This document shows positions 25,225 through 36,475 of a stretch of 64,000 nucleotides of DNA, piece by piece. The position numbers and the translations under genes were made by a program. This stretch comes from Caenorhabditis remanei (Eukaryota > Nematoda > Chromadorea > Rhabditida > Rhabditidae), in NCBI RefSeq assembly GCF_010183535.1, contig NC_071332.1:12214001-12278000 (forward strand), read 5' to 3'. The notes below the pieces were generated by a model, which saw only the letters and a program-made list of their open reading frames with translations, was not told the DNA's origin and did not search any database. Position 1 is the first letter of the stretch; every line of letters starts with the position of its first letter.

Positions 25225-27197
25225 ATGTTACTCCGAATCAGTCTACCTCTAATTCTACTGATCGGATCCTGTCAAAGTCTGGGAAAACGTCAAAAATGTG
25301 AACCAATAACAATTCCTCTTTGCAAAGGAATCGGATACAATATGACTTCATTCCCGAATAGTTATGGACATGAAAAACAAGAAGAAGCCGGACTGGAAGT
25401 CCATCAGTTTTATCCGTTGGTTGAGGTAAGTCGCTTTGAAATTAAGTAGGAATTTTGAGTTTAGATAAATTATTTTCACTCTAAAGTTAAACAAATTCTG
25501 TTTTGTTTTCAGGTCGGTTGCTTCCAACATCTGAAATTCTTTTTATGCACAATGTACACTCCAATCTGCCAAGAAAACTACGACAAGCCGATCCTCCCTT
25601 GCATGGAACTCTGTGTTGAAGCCCGAAACAAATGTAGTCCGATTATGGCGAAATACGGATTCAGATGGCCAGAGACACTGTCATGTGATGCATTGCCAAA
25701 GATGTCTGATCAAATGACAACTGGAAATATCTGTGCAGCACCTCCAGATACACCAAAGAAGGGACACAAGGGACATCACAGTCAGAAGCATCTAGACACC
25801 AGTCGTCCAGAAATTGGAATCTCCAAAATTGATAACGAAATGGTTTTCCCTGATTCTGTACCATCTACAGAGTGTCAATGCACCTGCAATCAACCATTCC
25901 AATTCGTTGCTTCTGAAAAATCTCGAGTTGGAAATGTGACTAATTGTGCCTACTCTTGTCACTCTCCAGCATTGGCTGAAAATAAGAAACTTGTCAGTAA
26001 TTGGATGGCATTCTGGAGTATTACTTGCTGTATTCTCGCATCTTTCACATTTCTCACTTTCCTCATCGAAACTGATCGATTCCAATATCCAGAACGACCG
26101 ATCTTCATGTTGGCATTCTGTCAGCTGATGGTTGCTGTTGGATTCATGATTCGATACTTTGTTGGACATGAAGAGATCGCATGTGACTCGATGAGAATCA
26201 AAGGATCAGATGATAACTCTGGATCTCTCTGCTTCGTTGTCTTCCTCTTGACTTATTTCTTCGGAATGGCTGCATCTGTATGGTGGGTGATTCTGTCACT
26301 TACATGGGTTCTTTCGGCTGCTTCCAAATGGTCTCCTGAAGCGATTTCCTCGTTTTCATTCCATTTCCACGTGGTCGGCTGGTGCCTTCCTGCCATTCAA
26401 ACGGTCTTGGTGATAGTTTTTAATGCAATCGATGGAGATCCAATCACTGGAATCTGTTACGTCGGAAATACTGATCTTCAATTCCAACGGATATTTGTAC
26501 TGGCTCCACTCGTCGTTTATTTCATGATTGGAGTTTTATTCCTTATCATTGGATTCTTCAATCTTTGGAGTATTCGAAACGAAGTACAAAAACAACATCC
26601 TTCACTGGAATCTGCACACAAAATCACACAATTGATGAGTAAAATTGGGATATTCTCGTTGTTATACACGATTCCATCACTGCTGATAATCTGCGTTCTC
26701 TTCTACGAACAAAATCATCGATCACTATGGGAACAGTCGCAGTTGTGTTCGTGTTCGCCGAAACAGACAATTGGTGAGTTTTTTAAAAAAATTTATTAAA
26801 AACATTTTCTTGAAAAAAAAACTAGAATACAAATTTTTGTTTTTAAGTTTCGACTTTTCCAATAACTTTTTTATAATAATTTTCAGGCGACTCTTCCCTA
26901 ATAATCTCACTAATCAAGACATGCTGTATGTGTATACTTGGATGGACATCTGGATTCTGGGTGTGCAGTACGAAGACACTTTCCTCGTGGAAAAATGCAA
27001 TTTGTTGTTTAGGTAAGTCAATAATTTCAAAGATCAGGACTACATCTAATTTCATAATTTCAGGATCCTCTCGCTCTTTACCAAAATACCAACCAGCTGA
27101 CATTCTGTATGCAAAATCAGACATGTCGTCACCTCAATTCTACAATACAAGTCTCCGACATAATCATATTTATGGCGGAATTCCTGACAAGCTGTAA
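25225..27197 (+). CDS. cfz-2: Frizzled Wnt receptor, CFZ-2 orthologue
   Basis: Seven-pass plasma-membrane Wnt receptor that signals through Dishevelled. Exons 25225-25425, 25513-26773, 26887-27012 and 27064-27197 give 573 residues. Signal peptide [18 protein letters not shown]. The cysteine-rich domain has all ten cysteines: 25, 33, 70, 79, 86, 97, 101, 108, 125, 141. A His/Lys-rich linker leads to a second Cys cluster and seven membrane segments. KTLSSW (517-522) is the KTxxxW motif that binds Dishevelled. The tail ends GIPDKL. A TTTTCCAG acceptor two bases before the ATG suggests leader or 5'UTR splicing. It does not match what I recall of mom-5; with paired nucleoside transporters nearby, as on C. 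elegans F27E11, cfz-2 is the best fit. In C. elegans, cfz-2 acts in neuronal migration. Confidence 0.85.
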
Positions 27198-27655
27198 CCA
27201 TCAGTTCCTCCATTTTTTAATATCTTCTTCCTATTCAGGACCAAATCTTTCCTTCCATTACTTGTAGCCTCCAAATAGTGTTTCTATGTGTTTCCTCGAG
27301 CTTTTACCTCTTTCCTTCCATCATCATCCCAATGATCTCTCCATCCCGGCACAATCTTTCCCTAATAATTTTATTTTATTTTGTTAATAACTTTTTCTTT
27401 GATTATCATCAAATCTCAAGGATTTATTTTTTCTCAACTGATACCTTTTTGGTTTCATTTGAACTATTAACTGCCTGTTTGATTCATCGAGCTTTCCGAA
27501 TGTACATATATAAAGTTATTAATATATTTTCCAGTATCATCACAATGCCAGAGGTTTTGGAATAACTAGAAAAAATTGAAATGAGAGTTTTATTTTATTT
27601 TTAAAAAAACTTTATATTGTTTCATCAGAACGAGTTTCAAAAAGAATCCGAACGT
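27198..27655. other. Intergenic, 3' flank of cfz-2
   Basis: Pyrimidine-rich then AT-rich sequence between two converging genes. It should hold the 3' UTRs of both. No further feature is seen. Confidence 0.5.
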
Positions 27656-29421
27656 TTAGTGATGCGAATGAATGTCCTGCGTGTACGAAAGAATTTTCGA
27701 AGTTGCTCTTGTTTTCGCTGTTGAACTGTCATCAATTGCACGCCCTTTCCTTCTCAGAAGGGCATTTCGATAGCTTGGAATCAGATAAATGACTGCCAAC
27801 GGGTCGATGAATGGAAATGCAGCAAGAGCTACAGTAGCCACATTCGTGTTCCACCATTCCATATCTATTCCGAAAATTGGAGCATACCAGGACAGGACGG
27901 TGGGAAGAAAACTGGCGATGATTGGGATGCAAGTCTGAAATCAGGTTTTCGAGGTGTTTGAATTAATTCCATTTGGAATTATTTGAAGTTCAGATAACTT
28001 CCTATATACATTATTCAAAAATATTACTGGTGTCAGATGTATGCCTAGTGTGTTATTTTATTATTCGTATCTCATCGTATCTGAAATGTTTCTGACCTGA
28101 ATAATTAGGGTTTGAAACAGCTGCTTTTGGAGGCGGAGACTGTTTTTGCTCAGCTTGTTTGTCGACTGCATGTGGGAGATCTTGCGCATGATCTGAACAA
28201 TGAATCACTATTTATTTTGTGGATGTTCTATTCAGAATGTTCGTTTTCAGCGAAAAAACGATATTCTTAAAAAGTACCTTAAAACCCAGCACAAAGTAAA
28301 CCGACATTGCATAAAACGATATGATGGTCAAAAGGAAAATTCCAATCCAGCTTCTTATTCGAATGTAGTCGCTAGCATCCTGGAAAAGACCATCCGATAA
28401 TTCGAATCTAACGAAAAGATTTTGAAGTAAATCTTACATAATATAAGGCAGCCAACATTGGTATTTTTCTGGAATCAGCGCCAAAATCGTTCAGGAAATC
28501 GTTTGCTACTATTTCTCGAATCTCATCGTTTCCAGCAAGACATTGTTGGCAAATCTGAAAACATCATGACTGTTGACGTTGTGTTTTTGTTTTTAAGACA
28601 TCAAATTTTAGAAAAAAAAGTAAATTTGGTAACGAAAACTGACCAATGACCAAGAAGCAGCATGAGCCAATAGAAAAATGATGAAAGTTACAATTCCAAT
28701 TGGGCGGAAGAATATTGGAAGTTTCTCTGGGCTGAAAAACTTAATGTGGGTGGCTGCAACTCAAAATTTTTGTTTTCTTAATTTGTTTTCCGTTAATTTT
28801 TTTCAATTCAGGATGTTTGACTTGTTTTAGACAATTTTCCGATATTTCATTGCTTTTCGATCATGTGAGAGCAAAGTACTTCTCACTTGATTGTAAACTA
28901 CAGTATCAGTATCACAAAGAAAGAAGTGGACAGTATCACAAAGGAACTTACTGGAACAAAGCCATGTATCTGTAGGCAAAATGAATTATCAGAAGAGCAT
29001 AGCTGAGGGAAATAAATCCACATCGGTTGGACATTACATGTTGACCGAATTCCGGATGGTCAAAGAATGGTCCCTCTGTTAGGAAGACTACAAATCCATG
29101 TTTATTCCCTGTGACTCCCTGTAATTTGACCATTGAGACATTGTAAGGAGAAGAGAGAGTGTAGAGATGCAGACACTCTGACTTCTCTGCAGTCTCTCCC
29201 CATAACAACTCTACGGACAGTCCACTTACGATAGGTGTCAAAATCTCGGAAATGGAATAAAAAATATCGAAAACTGCGAAAACTATCAGCAAATACTTGT
29301 AGCTTCCCATTTGGGATCTCGATTTAGTGATGACCAAATAGATAAATACAGGATTTATAATGAAACTGAAGATCCCAAAAATTCTTGGAAGGTTCTGATG
29401 ATACCAGCTGATGTAGATCAT
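27656..29421 (-). CDS. srj/str-type 7TM chemoreceptor
   Basis: Complete receptor. It starts MIYISWYHQNLPRIFG and continues FSFIINPVFIYLVITKS and GSYKYLLIVFAVFDI (TM1-TM2), with a donor after ILTPI. Exon 2 resumes GVTGNKHGFVVFLTEG and includes RCGFISLSYALLIIHFAYRY. Later exons give FFRPIGIVTFIIFLLAHAAS, ICQQCLAGNDEIREIV, IRSWIGIFLLTIISFYAMS, ISHMQSTNKLSKNSLRLQKQ and the last exon FLPTVLSWYAPIFGID with AALAAFPFIDP-like TM7. The tail is basic and ends QDIHSHH. It is split into more exons than its paralogues (an extra intron interrupts the HAASWSL-ICQQ segment). The closest relatives here are the genes starting at 32518 and 36105. Confidence 0.85.
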
Positions 29422-30243
29422 TTTGAAAAAGAATGGTAATGAGAATCGAAGAAACAAACTCTTTTATTAAAACCTTGATGACGAAAAAAGGAGGCGGAGA
29501 ATCTAGAAAAAAAGACGACATCATGCGTTAGAGACCCGTTCCTTTTATTTTGTTTTTTTCGTTGTGATGACTCTAAACTAGAGGAAGTGGGATTAACAGA
29601 AAGAATTTAGTTCCATTCAGAAGATTATGTCATCGATGATTTGACATCAAGAAGACAGCTAAAACTCGAGTTCAGGAGAAATCTATGAACTTTGAAAGGT
29701 AAGTAGACGGTTGCGTCACAGGGACAACTTATGACTAAGTAATTGGCAATTGTCAGAAATGATTGAGTCACATCTGATGGTTTTTGGTGGACGAATTTAG
29801 TTGGTTTCATGAAGAAAGTGTTTGGTTGTTGAAGTTATCTGGAAGGCAGAACACAAAGGATCTCAAACGCGCTTCACAGGAACTCAGGGTACATACATTG
29901 TTATGTTGTCATTGCAAGAAAACGATGTTTTTAAAAATTCCCCGAGTTTTGATCAAATTTCTAATGAATATACCTACGATATGCACAACACAGAACCAAA
30001 GGATTCTAACCTTTAAGAATAAAACATATCTTCTCTTCGGGGTCTGCTTCATCTTGCTAGGTGTAATGTTTATGAAGGTTATCTCTTCGAATAGAATATT
30101 GACTGTTGAAAACGAAAATTTCATTAATTTATATCAAACCAATGTTTGGAGTATGCGATGAGGTTTCCGGATAAATTTCAAAAATGAATATTATAATAAA
30201 TAAGAAACGTTTTTCAGTAGAAAATGGAAGTGGCATTTCAGCA
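29422..30243. other. Intergenic, no gene recognised
   Basis: Upstream region of the receptor starting at 29421 and 3' flank of the ubiquitin-like gene. The open frames here have no motif or splice partner. Confidence 0.5.
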
Positions 30244-30752
30244 TCATTTTTGAATTATTGGGCGAGTGTAAACGTCGATTGTTGAGTCTCTTCCTATTCC
30301 GTGGTGCTCCAGAGTGTGATGGTCGTCGAGAAGTCTTTCTGAAAAATAACACGTTCAGGTCGGAAATTTTGAGAGCCAGGCAAGCATATCTATACCAAAA
30401 CATTTAGAATGCACCAAAGTCATTTGAAAATGAAACGAAACTAACCTTCTTGCGAAGCAATAATCAAATAAAATGGCAAATTTTGGCTTCTCGAAATTTT
30501 CATCTTCAAATCAAAGATCGTATCAAAAGACCAGACTTCTTCTTGGAAACTGCTCCCATTCAAAAAGTTGACCACGTAGAATGAATGAGTGTCTTTCTTG
30601 AGTAAGGGTTGCTCCATAATAAGCTTTCCACATTTCTCCCATTCCAACTCATCTTCATTTTTTCTTATCGGGATATCACTGTATTCGTCTTTAACTTTTG
30701 AAGACTTTGGTTTACAAAATAGTTTTATGTATTCCGAAAGTTTTGGAGACAT
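30244..30752 (-). CDS. Ubiquitin-like domain protein without C-terminal diglycine
   Basis: Two exons, 30446-30752 and 30244-30338, join in phase 1 to give 133 residues. The N-terminal half is charged (MSPKLSEYIKLFCKPKSS, then an acidic stretch). The C-terminal half from about residue 57 has the ubiquitin-fold pattern: HSFYVVNFLNG, a helix with DLKMKISRSQNLP, YLIIASQEERLLDD, HHTLEHHGIGRDSTIDVYTR. These match the G-x-L-x-D and tL-x-x-y-x-I-x-x-x-s-t-i blocks of ubiquitin-like domains. It ends PIIQK with no Gly-Gly, so it should not be conjugated and more likely acts as an interaction module. It sits between two chemoreceptor genes in the same orientation. No named orthologue was recognised. Confidence 0.75.
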
Positions 30753-31157
30753 TTTGAATTTGAATGAGTAGAAAAATCGATTTACAATCGACAGAAAGGT
30801 ACAGAGGGGAAATCCACGTCAAAATGCAACAATGGCCTCTTTACCGTCAATCCAATTATATTCATGGACCATCTTTCATCATTCTGCGTCTCTCTATTAT
30901 ATTCATTGTCTTGTGTATTTATACAGAAACGGTTTATTACGCTCCATCTGCCATAGATTCATTCCGTACGACAACACAACTATGCTGTTAATGGGAATCC
31001 CTGCAGAACCTATGGGAAGATACATTTCGTCTGAGAAAAGGAATGCAATATTACAGTTAAACGACCGCAGATCTTTTAACGGTCGATCAAGTGTTAATAA
31101 GAGATTAGGAGCAAATAATTGGAAACTTTAAAAAGTGTATCAAGTCACAGGGAAAAA

Positions 31158-32518
31158 TCAATTAGCTGATGCTCCGCTATCAATCTTCGAAACATGCTTT
31201 CCTTGAGTCGCCGATCCACTCGCTACTGTCGGATCTCTTCTTCTCAAAACTGCATTTCGATAACTCGGAACCAAATAAATGACTGCCAACGGGTCAATGA
31301 ATGGAAAGGCTGATAAAGCAACTGTAGCGACATTTGTGTTCCACCAAGACAAATCTATTCCGAATATTGGTGCATACCAGGATAATACGGTAGGAAGGAA
31401 ACTGGCAAAAATTGGGATACATGTCTGGAAATAATTTGATTTGCCCTTGAATGAAAGCTCGATGATATTTTTACCTGAATAATCAAAGTAAGAAATAACT
31501 TTTTCTGAAGACGAATGCTATTTTTGCTCATTGTGCTGCTTGCTTGCATAGCTCGGATTTTGATCATTATCTGAAATAGAAAAAAATAGTTCGGCTTCTC
31601 TGGCTATAATTGCCTTGTAGCCCAAAACAAAATAAACTGTCATTGCGTAAAATGAAATTACTGTAAGAAGGCCAATACCCAGCCAACTTCGAAATTGGAT
31701 GTAGTAAGGAGCGTTCTGAAACCAAAAACGAGTTGCAGACTGTAGTGAGGAGTATGTTACCCAATACAGAGCAGCTAACATAGGAACATTTCTTGTGTCT
31801 GCATGATACTCTTCCATAAACTCATCTCGAATCAATTCTCGGATTTCGTCATTTCCAGATAAACATTGTTGACATATCTGAATCAATTATTACAAGGAGT
31901 ACATAAGGAAAACGAACTTACGATAGACCATGACGCTCCATGAATAAATAAGAATAATGCGTAGATCAGAACTCCAACAGGATGGAAGAACTTATTATGT
32001 AATTCAGGGCTGCAATATAATCAGAAGGGTTCTGAATATAAGTTCTCATTATCTGTATTTTAAATACATAATTGCTCTGGACTATCGATTAGTATTCAAT
32101 TCGATAAACTCACTGGAAGAGGGCAATGTATCTGTAAACGAAATGAATAATGAGTAGAGCGTAACTGAGTGAAATAAATCCACATCTGTTTGAAATTGCA
32201 TGAGCGCCAATTTCCGGATGATCGAAGAACGGACCTTCTGTTAAGAAGACTACGAATCCATGAGAGTTGCCGGTGACTGCCTGAAGCAGCAATTGAAAAG
32301 TCTGTAATTTCGGCTAGCTAACTTACCAATGGAGTCAAGAACTCGTTTGTTGAATAAAACAAATCGAAAACTGCAAATGCAACCAACAGAAACCGATAGT
32401 TTCCCATTTGAGTTTTAGATTTTGTAAGGGCCAAATATATGAATATTGGGTTGATAATGTAGCTGAACACTCCAAAAATACGAGGAAAGTTTTGATGGTA
32501 CCAACTGATGTAGATCAT
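31158..32518 (-). CDS. srj/str-type 7TM chemoreceptor with a GC-AG intron
   Basis: Complete receptor. It starts MIYISWYHQNFPRIFGVFSY. Exon 1 is 192 nt (32327-32518), ending LTPL before GTAAG. Exon 2 resumes AVTGNSHGFVVFLTEG and includes NRCGFISLSYALLIIHFVYRY. Later exons carry ICQQCLSGNDEIRELIRDEF, NAPYYIQFRSWLGIGLLTVI, AMTVYFVLGYK and the TM6-TM7 exon FLPTVLSWYAPIFGID with ALSAFPFIDPLAVIYLVPSYR. The tail ends KIDSGASAN. After GYK the donor reads AAG|GCAATT, whereas the paralogues have GT at this site; the downstream exon IMIKIRAMQAS aligns with theirs, so a GC-AG intron is the simplest reading. Confidence 0.85.
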
Positions 32519-32964
32519 TTTTACGATGGCGACTACTGTAGTCTGGTTGTTGTTGACGTGCCGAGATAATATTTGATTAAGATCAGTGAAATAAGGAAAA
32601 AGTAGAAAAGATTTCCTTTTATTCGTGATTTGCAGACATGAAAACAAGCCTTAGGGGTTAGGATTTAAGGTTGAATAATACCTGTTTTTCATCGTTTCCA
32701 TAAAATGTAAAAGTGCTTTCTATTGTTCTTTTATTCAATGATGACTCAAGAAATGACAAAGATGTTTTCAGTTTGCACTGATCTTTCAAATGAATGAGAT
32801 CATTGAAACGAGCAAAGTTTGAAATTGCGAGATCTGAATTGATAAGTAGCTTCTAAAAATACAAGCTGATTGGTATTTAGTCTCGAAACAATATATTGAC
32901 AAAGACGTTATTATCTTCTGGAACCCGACTTTTTTTGAAATATTCAGAATACAACACTGAAACT

Positions 32965-34167
32965 TCATTTTAAATCAAAATCATACATGGTTGAGACAGA
33001 TTTCAGGATTTCCGGATCATAATGTTCTTGAAGAATTTGTTTCATTTCAACAGTTTCCGTCACAACGGCGCGAGAAGCAGTACTATAATCTTTAGTGTGT
33101 CCTTTGAAAATTGGATCTGGTTCGGAGAATCCATTCTTTTCGTAGTGAGCCAGTTGTTCTCTGGAAATAAATTTCGAAAAGAATGAAACATCTAGCTGTT
33201 ACGGACCTGCATTTCAACAATGCATCCTGTGGCATACGTGGATCCAATGGCTTTGCAAATTTTAAAACGCCATGTGTAAAATTACAAGCAGTCTGGCCCT
33301 TTGCTCTTTCAATAATCATGGTTATCTGAAAAAACCAGTTTTTAATGAAACCGAACTATTTCTTTTTACAATTCCATTTTTCTGAAAACCGCTTCTTATG
33401 GCGTTTTGAGTAGCTTGAACATCGTAGATCTCTGTGTCATCAATTTTCAGAATAGAATCTCCAAGATAGAGAAAGCGACGAGTAGTTGAGCCCCAGGAGT
33501 TGTCAGTAGACTCCACGTAGACCTACAAACATAAAAAGTATTAAAAGAACGCATTCGAGGGATGAAATACCACGTTGGCATACGACTTCACATTGATACC
33601 CAGTTTACTACGTGGAAAGTAGATAAGCACGACTTTGAAGTAGACGTATCCACTGTTTGGTTTTTGGTTCATATCTTTTGAATCGGGTTTTTTGATGGAG
33701 GCGTTGCTTGGAACGTCTCGAGGATTCAGTCTCTCAACACTAATTATACGACGAACTGTGAGAGTCAGCTGAAATTTACAAATGTTTTCGAACTATTCTA
33801 GACAAACTGACATAATGTGGTTTGTTTGTCTTCGCCAGCTTATACAATTCTTCTTGCATCTCTCTCTTTTTTGTCACCGACTTTCCGTTTATTTTCAGTA
33901 GATGATCACAGTACTCAATAGGAGGGGACATTGACAGGGGCACACGAGTGAACAACATTCCTTCGGTAACTTTAAATTCTTTGTAATTCGGAGTTCCTGG
34001 GCAACAGTCTATAGTGCATGTCACTTCTCGAATCATGTCTTTCGTGATGATGTCTTCCGGAAATTTGCCGGCACGGAACGCGCGTTTTTTCTCCCGAGAC
34101 AAGTTTCTGGAATCGAACATTTCGAGAATCCACGAGAGTTTCTCTTACAATAGTTCAGCCGACATGA
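32965..34167 (-). CDS. Protein with two PDZ-like domains (nematode family)
   Basis: Probable scaffold or interaction protein in the cytosol. The first exon is 17 nt (34151-34167, MSAEL) and joins 33812-34106 in phase 2. The first PDZ-like block has GMLFTRVPLSMSPP, EYCDHLLKINGKSV and YVSLSR/LTLTVRRI. The second, after a linker with PSNASIKKPDSKDMN, has VYFKVVLIYFPRSKLGIN, the exon RRFLYLGDSILKIDDTEIYD, and ITMIIERAKG as its last strand. The last exons give LLKCREQLAHYEKNGF and a tail ending MYDFDLK. The G-D-x-I-L-x-I-x-x-x-x-I/V spacing is typical of the PDZ core, although the GLGF carboxylate loop is degenerate (FPRSKLGIN). C. elegans has many such proteins, but I cannot name the orthologue. 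Confidence 0.78.
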
Positions 34168-34607
34168 TGTTTCAAATCGAATTTGTTGTAAGTATTGTAG
34201 TACGAGTTTGATAATTGAGAAATGGAAGGAACACTCGAAACCATTGGACGTGAAGTTTTTGAAGTTTTGGTTCTCACACATGTTTAGTCAGTTCACGTTC
34301 AGTTTCATTTTAAACTTGTTTTGTAGTGAAGAAATGGTGCATTCGCTCATGAAAACCTGTACGTAGTCATCAAATGGAAGAAATACCATGAAATTACTGT
34401 AGGTAGGAAACTGACACTTCTCTTTCCACGGTCTCGGGTTTTTGTATTTCAGGGATTTCCGAGTTTCACCAACGCTTTGAAAAAATGTCGGGCTTCGATC
34501 TTCAGAAACACCAACATTGTTTATCTTTAAATTAATTATCAATATAACAACTATTATATTATTTTCTCGATTTCATTTTATTTTCCGATGAGAACACTGC
34601 AAACGTA

Positions 34608-34673
34608 CCGTCGCGGAGAACTGTAGAGTCATTGGATATCTTTAGATCGCTGGTTCGAACCCTGCTCGACGGA
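34608..34673 (+). other. tRNA-like remnant, possible tRNA pseudogene
   Basis: A 66 nt segment with a recognisable T-loop TTCGAAC in GCTGG-TTCGAAC-CCTGC and acceptor-like ends CCGTCG and CGACGG that pair over six bases. The anticodon arm does not form a clean 5-bp stem with a 7-nt loop, and the whole is about 6 nt short. A T-rich run follows. It looks like a decayed tRNA or tRNA-derived repeat, not a working gene. Confidence 0.35.
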
Positions 34674-34782
34674 TTTCTCTTTTGTTTTTTTTATATCATC
34701 AAGGTAACATTTATCCCTCACAAATATTCATTCATAGTCCGATTCACTCCAATGAAAAAACAATAGACATTTATCAGAACTT

Positions 34783-36105
34783 TTATCGTACCCGTCTCTC
34801 GAACATGACATTACTATTCGGCGGAACAATATTCCCTGAAGTGTGTCCTTCAGATATCACGCCATTTCTTCTGAGCAGTGCATTTCGATAGTTTGGCACA
34901 AGAATAATGATTGCAAGTGGGTCGATACACGGGAATGCAGCTAGAGCTACAGTTGAAACATTTGTATTCCACCATCCGATGTTTATATCAAATATTGGAG
35001 CATACCAAGAGATTACTGTAGGTAGGAAACTGGCAATGATGGGGATGCAAGTCTGAAACAAAGAAGGTTTTTAGGTCAATGCCAGAACTGATTCTGACTC
35101 ACTTGAACAACTAAAGTTAGGAAAAGTTGTCGTTGCAGTCTTATACTTGTTGAACTCAACGTTTGTTCAAATGTAATACTTTTGATTTTCATTGTAATCT
35201 GGAAATTTCTAAGTTTTGAAAAGTGATAAAAGATGATAAACCTTGTATCCCAAAATAAAATATACACTCATGGAATACCAAGAAATTATAGTGAGCAAGG
35301 TGATTCCGAGCCAACTGCGAAATTGAATTCCAGGACGGACACCCTGAAAACCATACGGTGTTGTCGTGAATCAGTTGGAAGACAAACCCAATATAAAGCT
35401 GCCAACATAGGAACTCCGTCAGTGCCAACACCATATTCTTTTATGAAACATTTGGATACTATCTTCCGAATTTCTTCATCAGCTCCTATACAGTTTTGAC
35501 AGATCTGAAAGTTTTATTTGGAAAAAGACTTGAAAGAGTCATTTGAGATTACCAGTGTCCACGAAGACCCGTGTAACAATAAGAACGTAGTCAACAGTGT
35601 TATACCGATAGGTTTAAAAAATAAATGAAGTTTTTGAGGACTGTAAAGAATAAAAATAGTGATCCAATATGTTTATCTGTCTTCCATAATGACTTACAAA
35701 AACAATGCCAAGTACCGATACACGAAATGAATTATCAGCAGAGCGTAACTGATAGAAACGAATCCACAACGAATCGACATTGCCCGTTGTCCAATTTCTG
35801 GATGATTGAAGAACAATCCTTCAGAAATAAATACAACAAATCCATGTTTGTTTCCTTGCACTCCCTGAAATACTTCAGCTGTTTCATCTTCTTTTTACAA
35901 TTCCTGAAGTTACCAAAGGTGTTAAAATTTCAGATATCGAATATAAGATATCGAAAATCGAGAACATAATCAAAAGGTTTTTATAGCTTCCGACTTGTGA
36001 CTTGGTCTTTGTGATAACTAAATAGATGAATATTGGGTTGATTAGGAAACTGAAAGCTCCCAAAATACGTGGAAAGTTTTGATGGTACCAATTTATGTAT
36101 ATCAT
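34783..36105 (-). CDS. srj/str-type 7TM chemoreceptor
   Basis: Complete receptor. It starts MIYINWYHQNFPRILGAFSF, then INPIFIYLVITKTKSQ and GSYKNLLIMFSIFDI, with the donor after ILTPL. Exon 2 gives GVQGNKHGFVVFISEG and RCGFVSISYALLIIHFVYRY. The following exons give HLFFKPIGITLLTTFLLLHG, ICQNCIGADEEIRKIVSK, a block ending AALYW, then GIQFRSWLGITLLTIISWYS and ITMKIKSITFEQTLSSTS. The last exon has FLPTVISWYAPIFDIN, ALAAFPCIDPLAIIILVPNYR and a tail ending VMFERRVR. It is closest to the genes starting at 29421 and 32518. Intron positions agree with theirs, but its TM6 block is split by one more intron after VVQ. Confidence 0.85.
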
Positions 36106-36475
36106 GTTTAGGAGACGTGAGGCTATTCAGAATGAATATTGTTATCAATACATGTGTTGGATTGATAAAATCCCTTGGGATAGAACTGAGGTTTGTGGTA
36201 TAATATGGGAAAGGTAGACAAGTTCTTCATTAGACACATCATTGTATGATGTTTGGGATAGAAAGTTTGTGGGTATGCAAGAATATAAGACAGGCCAAAT
36301 TTGAAAATTTAATTTTATTCACGTGATACGTTGAACTATGCTTGAAAAACGAGCTTTCACAGATTTTCTAACGTCAAAAAACATGAATTTTTAAATGTGA
36401 AATTTACCGAGCGGCCCCTGAAAAAGTCACTTTATTTTTATGGTTATTTCTTCCAATTCTTCTTGTTTTGTTTTT
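36106..36475. other. Intergenic flank between a receptor and the foldback element
   Basis: AT-rich sequence. It holds the upstream region of the receptor starting at 36105. No gene or RNA was recognised. Confidence 0.5.

Noticed and set aside
25225..27197. Assignment of the frizzled gene to mom-5
   Set aside because: The cysteine-rich domain linker and tail do not match what I recall of mom-5, while the neighbouring nucleoside transporters fit cfz-2.
34288..34542. 84-codon minus-strand frame upstream of the PDZ gene
   Set aside because: Starts without an ATG in context, has no PDZ motif, and no splice link to the PDZ gene start.
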